Source: Cerrena zonata
Lineage: Eukaryota > Basidiomycota > Agaricomycetes > Polyporales > Cerrenaceae
NCBI GenBank assembly: GCA_038087015.1
Contig: JASBNA010000005.1
Span: forward strand, 1,922,001 to 1,986,000
Length of the DNA stretch: 64,000 bases
Direction of reading: 5' to 3'
The position numbers were made by a program, and so were the translations under genes. The first letter of the stretch is position 1; each line of letters opens with the position of its first letter. The notes under the pieces are model-generated. The model had not been told where the DNA came from. It did not search any database and worked only from the letters and a program-made list of their open reading frames with translations. Shown piece by piece: positions 59,115 to 64,000 of the stretch.

Positions 59115-59577
59115 ATGTTTTCTCGCATCGTTTCTCTCGTTACCCTTACACTCCCTCTTCTTGCGGTCGCCACGCCCACAGGACCTCCCGCTATACCAGC
59201 TAGCCAGTGCAACACTGGTCCCGTTCAGTGCTGCAACACGGTCCAGTCTGTGAGTGGAACACATCTACCTGTATTCCTACTTCGCTCATTGTGATGTTTA
59301 TTATAGGCCAGTTCCCCTTCTAGCGCACAGCTCTTGGGTCTTCTTGGCATAGTTTTACAAGATCTCAATGTGCTTTTGGGTATCAATTGCTCCCCCATTA
59401 GCGTCATTGGGATTGGCGGAAACTCGTGCAGTGCCAACCCCGTCTGCTGCGACGACAATAGTGTGGTATGTGTTAAAAGAATTTGTCTTACGTTCTCTCT
59501 CTGACTCAAATGTAACTTTGATTTTGTAGGGCGGTCTCATCTCCATTGGCTGTGTACCCGTTGACCTCGGTCTCTAA
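59115..59577 (+). CDS. Class I hydrophobin 2
   Basis: Exons 59115-59249, 59307-59465 and 59530-59577 give 113 residues. Signal peptide [20 protein letters not shown], then a short linker without the threonine-rich stretch of copies 1 and 3. The cysteine pattern is [35 protein letters not shown] and [15 protein letters not shown]. It is intact and complete, divergent from hydrophobin 1 and tandem with hydrophobin 3. Confidence 0.95.
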
Positions 59578-60463
59578 ACGGTTGATGCCAGAAGGGAGGG
59601 TCATGCCCGTTTCGGAACTCAGTCAAGACTTCTGAGAACGTAGCCATTCGTTATTTGCGATGTCGTTTGTAGTGTATATATAATGTGTGGATGAATACCC
59701 GTGGGGATTGTCCGGTACTGTGAGCAACTGTTCAAACGGAGCAGTCGCGTAAGTATCGCATCGGATCTCTGAAAAGCAAAATTTGCCTTCACAACTTTCT
59801 CCGTCGCCGATTTAGTTTTAACACAAGGCCGGAAACCTGGTCACAATCTTGGGCGAACATGTGTTTACTGAGTGCGCAATTTAATTTGAAGTGAGAATTG
59901 GTCAATAACTGATTCTTCCGGTAGTCCCTTTATATATTAACGACTTCCTTGTATTGTAGAAGCAACGTGCTGTGTTGATACCTCATGGATGACACCATCC
60001 AGCACCTGGTCAACAGTGTGCGTTCAGGAACCAAGAAAAAATGATAGCTATGCTATTGTGCGGTAGCAACCTCGCCGTAGAAAATACTTCTCGATGAAGC
60101 TGGAATTATCAAATAAGGACTTCGACACCACTGGTAAACACGCAACACGATACGAGTGTACAATAGTTATCACATGCGTTCCCTCCAGATGTCAAACAAA
60201 AATGAAATGTACTTCCATCTTTCACTGACATGCGAAGGTTTTACATGGCCGCGTTGAACGTTCGAAGTTCCTACTCCTAGTTCACCGCTCAATGTATGTC
60301 AGTGTACGTGACGAGTGATTTCCGAATCCCCGAACGGGCTTGGCAAAGAGCAAATGTAGACTTGGTTGTAGAGTATAAAGAGCGTACCAAAAATCTTGAG
60401 CTTTATCGTCCTACAACACACAAACGTAGTCAGTACACGATTCACCCAAGAAAGTCAGCCAAG

Positions 60464-60970
60464 ATGCTCGCTCGTCTCCTTGGATCAGTATATGCTACTC
60501 TCTTGTTCGCTCTCCTTGCGGTTGCCACCACTTGCGCACCTTCCACTACAACTCTCACTGTATCAGCCCCTGCTGCTACTGTGACGATCCCCGCCAACCA
60601 GTGCAACACGGGTACAATTCAATGCTGCAATCAAGTCGTTACGGTAAATAAAGTTTACAACGTCGTCCGTCCATCATATACTCACAGCAGCTGGTGTGCT
60701 ATCAGGCCGGTTCGGGCCTCGGTGGCATCATTCTCGGCCTTTTGAATATCGTGGTCACAGACCTGGATATTCTCCTCGGTGTCAAGTGCAACCCCCTCTC
60801 CGTAATTGGCATAGGCGGCAACACTTGCGAAGCTCACCCAGTTTGTTGCGAAAATAATGCTGTTGTGAGTACTCATACCAGATTTCATACACAATATTGT
60901 ATTCACCTTATCGTTAAATCAGGGTGGCTTGATTTCCATTGGATGTATCCCGATCAACATCATTTTGTAA
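60464..60970 (+). CDS. Class I hydrophobin 3
   Basis: Exons 60464-60643, 60688-60864 and 60923-60970 give about 134 residues. Two adjacent acceptors (cagcag, exon 2 from 60688 or 60691) differ by one glutamine. Signal peptide MLARLLGSVYATLLFALLAV, a serine/threonine-rich linker, then QCNTGTIQCCNQ, GVKCNPLSVIG, NTCEAHPVCCEN and [15 protein letters not shown]. Exon 2 has an extra cysteine in LVCYQAG before the C4 position, making nine in the mature protein. TATA-like gagtataaagag near 60,370 precedes it. Confidence 0.94.
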
Positions 60971-61641
60971 GGGAGGGATTGGGAAAGAACGCGGAATAAG
61001 CGGAAGAGGGTGTGCAGACCAAGTTCTCATAGACGTAGATCAATACCTATCAATACCGAATTGAATCTACAATCATAAGTGTTGATGTCATCAGCCGAGC
61101 CAGATGGGCTTCCTGTCATTGTTTTGCTCAGGTGCTCCATAAACAGCGTCTATTCATTTCGTTCGTTGTACCGTCAGAAGCTGTTCTGATGACCATACTG
61201 ATATCCTGGGAAAGAGGCATGCGTATGCATAATACTCTCAAGTAAAGAGCTATAGAGATGAGTTTGGTATACAGTGTCTGTTCTGAAAATATAACACTCA
61301 CCGACGGGCATAAATCACAAAGATGACATGCCAAAAATAGTTTGATAGTGAAAGGGTCAAAAGATAGGGCCAGACCGTTCACAAGAAGCCATATCTCAAA
61401 TGAAAGGGTACGTGTGACTGAAGGGATGGTCATCGGTCGTCCCATATCCGGCGAAGCAAGTATTTCTTACGGAAAGCAGTGAGGTGAATATCATCCACAA
61501 ATGATCGGAGAATACCTAGATGTCTGATATGTTTATCATGGTTATATCGTGATATGGAGTTTTACCCACCTGAATCATTTAAATGGAACGTTGCTATGCG
61601 TTGACTCAATATTCTCTACTCCCTCGTCGTTGACTAACGAG

Positions 61642-62946
61642 ATGTCCACTCACCCTCAGAAATACACTGCCTACGCATTCCTCGAAGTGGGTGGAAACCT
61701 TCAAAAGATCGATGTTGAATGGAAAGACCCTAAGGAGGGTGAAGTCATCGTAAAGGTCTTGGCCTGCGGTGTATGCGGCAGGTATACAATATTCGTGTCG
61801 AATCCATGCAGTGAGATCGTGGCATTGACTTGTCATCAGTGACGATGTAGTACAGCAGCAAGCGGTTCCTGCAGGGCTACCACGAATCCCAGGACATGAG
61901 GTCGTAGGCGACATCGTAGCAGTCCATTCCTCGGAGACACGATACAAGGTCGGGGATAGGGTTGGCGCAGGATGGCATGGTGGACATTGCTTCACCTGCG
62001 ATGAATGTCTTGAAGGCGAATTCGCATTGTGTGGCAAGCAAGAAATCAATGGTGAGTAAGGAGCCATGAATCATGCCCGTCCCCAACGCTGATTGTAGAG
62101 CGGTAATTTGAGGCGTCATGAGAGACGGCGGATATGCAGAATACGTTAACCTGCGATCTATCTCTTTGTGTCATGTTCCGAAAGAATTGGACCCCGCAGA
62201 AGCTGCCCCATTGTTGTGCGCAGGAATAACGGCCTTTAGTAAGTCACATAACCAGACTCTAATCGGCGAGAGCTTACTATTTCAACGCGACATACCCAGA
62301 CTCCCTCAGGAATATGGAAACCTCGGTTGGCGATTTGGTAGCCGTTGAGGGTATTGGGTATGTAATTCTAGAATCAGTTTACGGCATGTCTAACTTCGAA
62401 CTAGGGGCGTTGGTCATCTTGCCATTCAGTATGCGAAGGCGATGGGTTTCAGAACTGTAGCGATTTCGTCATCCGATGCGAAGAAGAGCTTTGCACAAGA
62501 TTTAGGAGCGAGTCACTACATTAACGCTTCCGAAGGCTCTCTTGCAAAGGCACTCCAGGAACTAGGAGGGGCAAAGGTGGTCATGTGTACCGCTCCGAAC
62601 GCTAAATTGATAGAAGACGCTCTCTTCGGTCTCAAAGCGAAAGGCCAGCTTCTTCTGCTTGCTTTGGACAGGGGCGCTATTACAGTTCCAGTTGGTATGT
62701 ACCTATCGAATCGGTGGAGTTAGAAAAACCTATTAACCACCGACGCGCTTTCCAGTCCCCATGGTGGCTAAACGTATTTCTGTTAGAGGTTGGGCCACTG
62801 GTAACCCCAAAGATAACGCAGATTGCCTGAACTTCTCGATGCAGACGGGGATCAAGTGTCTCATAGAGAAATTCCCCTTGGAAAAGGCCCAAGAGGCCTA
62901 TGACCATCGGGCATCTGCAAGATTTAGGGCAGTTATTGTGCCCTAA
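61642..62946 (+). CDS. Zinc-dependent alcohol dehydrogenase (MDR family)
   Basis: Exons 61642-61781, 61840-62051, 62113-62238, 62300-62357, 62405-62694 and 62756-62946 give 338 residues. Catalytic-zinc motif CGVCGSDD and PGHEVVGD, the structural-zinc cysteines in HCFTCDECLEGEFALC, and the Rossmann nucleotide-binding GIGGVGHLAIQYAKAMG are all present. The domain ends with MVAKRISVRGW and SARFRAVIVP. The family oxidises or reduces alcohols and aldehydes with NAD(P); the exact substrate cannot be told. Start chosen at MSTHPQKYTAYAF, which fits the family N terminus. The next gene on the opposite strand is a paralogue, convergent with this one. Confidence 0.93.
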
Positions 62947-63335
62947 GATATCATACTCTAAGCAAACTGTAGTTTTATATAAGCCAACGATAGCCCTAAC
63001 CACGCTCAGTGAATTGTAAATACGTACCTCAAGCTCACAGATTCTATATACTCTTGTCATTGGTGTCCAAGTTTGAGTCAAGCTTCAAGTTCACAGCTTG
63101 CAAAACGTATTATTCAAATTCAGATTAGGCTTACCTAATTTTCTCACGATCTTGTCAAACGACAGTTATGCTTATTTTCTCAGTTGTCGTTATCCACTAC
63201 AATGAGCCCTGGTGTCGAAGGAAATAGTACATGAAAACGAGTAAGCTCAGTACATTTCGGCTACATTCTTGAATAATGACCAAAAACTCCAAAAATAGAC
63301 TATAATACAGATCTTCTTCCATACGGCATTGCGAG

Positions 63336-64000
63336 TCAGGCTTGTGTTTGAGGAACGATAACAGCACGGAACCTAGCTTTCGTGCGATATTCATAGGCTT
63401 CAGGTGCTTGATCCAGAGTGAATACCTCATTGAGACTCTTGATGCCGAACGCCCTAGCGAATTGAATTGCCTCTTCACAAGCTTTCGCGTCGCCAGCTGG
63501 CCAACCGCGGATTGAACAACGCTTGACTGCAAGATGATCTAACATAATAACATCAGCACCATGTCCCAAGTAGTAGAATTTGGTAATTCCTCACGAAGAG
63601 CGAGTGGCGTCGGTGTGGGGAAAGAGAGCAGAAGCAACGTGCCACCAATGCACAATCCTTCCAAGAAGCTGTTCAGGACATTTCCGTCGTTCGCTGTGAC
63701 AACGACTATCTTGGCTCCTCCCATTTCAGGTCAATGCCTTGCCTATATCTTCTTTCGAAGAATCTAGGAAGGCCTCTGCTCCTAGTCGAAGTGCAAGATC
63801 CTTCTTCGATGGCGAAGTTGAGATTGCTACAGGACGTAAACCCATTTTTCGGGCGTATTGAATTGCCAAATGTCCCAGTCCGCTAAAAACAGGAGTCGGT
63901 ATGTGGTGATCTTATAACGTGTCAAATTCAGCTCACCCGATACCCTGAACAGCAACCAAATCGCCAGGTCCGTAGTCCATGTGACGTAGCGCATCTTTTA
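63336..64000 (-). pseudogene. Zinc alcohol dehydrogenase paralogue, partial, with apparent frameshift
   Basis: The gene enters from the right edge on minus; visible exons are up to 63937, 63882-63595 and 63538-63336. The coenzyme-binding part reads GGLGHLAIQYARKMG, then LGAEAFLDSSKEDIGKALT followed directly by a TGA at 63728-63726. One base further on, the expected frame resumes with EMGGAKIVVVTAND. A single extra T near 63,727 would explain this; no intron signals are present. After a GTGAGG intron the C terminus HLAVKRCSIRGWPAGDAK and ARFRAVIVPQTQA is normal. Either a recent pseudogene or a base-level assembly error. The N-terminal half lies outside the window. Confidence 0.75.

Overview
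The window is genomic DNA from a filamentous basidiomycete, most likely an Agaricomycete. Genes carry many short (about 45-90 bp) GT-AG introns. Fungal-type (FunK1/Pkinase_fungal) kinases, an OrdA-like P450 set and class I hydrophobins are all present, a combination typical of mushroom-forming fungi. Exon joins below were worked out by eye. For most genes the exon lengths sum to an intact frame.

Left housekeeping part (1-4.3 kb): a lactonase-fold beta-propeller protein and an Mo25/HymA scaffold protein, both on +.

Accessory island (about 5.9-50.6 kb): four FunK1 kinases (5.9-8.7 +, 9.4-11.8 +, 23.6-26.0 +, 47.9-50.5 -), three closely related P450s (14.8-16.8 +, 19.8-21.8 +, 38.1-40.1 -) and six members of a small secreted protein (SSP) family (12.4 -, 17.2 -, 22.0 -, 26.4 -, 37.4 +, 47.0 +). 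Every P450, and three of the four kinases, is followed tail-to-tail by one SSP gene. The SSPs share a TATA box, a 5' leader with a conserved inverted repeat, a signal-peptide exon and two further exons. Their mature parts vary strongly. The arrangement arose by duplication: the segment 12.2-18.8 kb recurs as an inverted copy at 36.3-47.6 kb, and a tandem copy of the P450-SSP half lies at 18.8-23.2 kb. A relic start of a FunK1 gene lies at 12.0-12.2 kb.

Two hAT transposons of identical length (4139 bp) lie in opposite orientation at 32,039-36,177 (+) and 42,494-46,632 (-). Each has a perfect 8-bp target duplication. The second interrupts the inverted segmental copy, and the paralogous locus near 13.16 kb keeps the corresponding empty site. 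Between the island's arms sit an HMGN-like nuclear protein gene (28.3-29.2 -) and a cysteine-rich secreted PriA-like gene (29.7-30.5 -).

Right part (51-64 kb): a stand-alone hydantoinase-B half of 5-oxoprolinase (-), a UBR7/Mlo2-type UBR-PHD protein (+), three class I hydrophobins, and two zinc alcohol dehydrogenases. The second dehydrogenase carries an apparent frameshift and runs off the right edge.

The most notable candidate for an undescribed system is the repeated convergent pairing of an enzyme gene (kinase or P450) with a promoter-conserved, rapidly diverging small secreted protein gene. Its function cannot be read from sequence alone.
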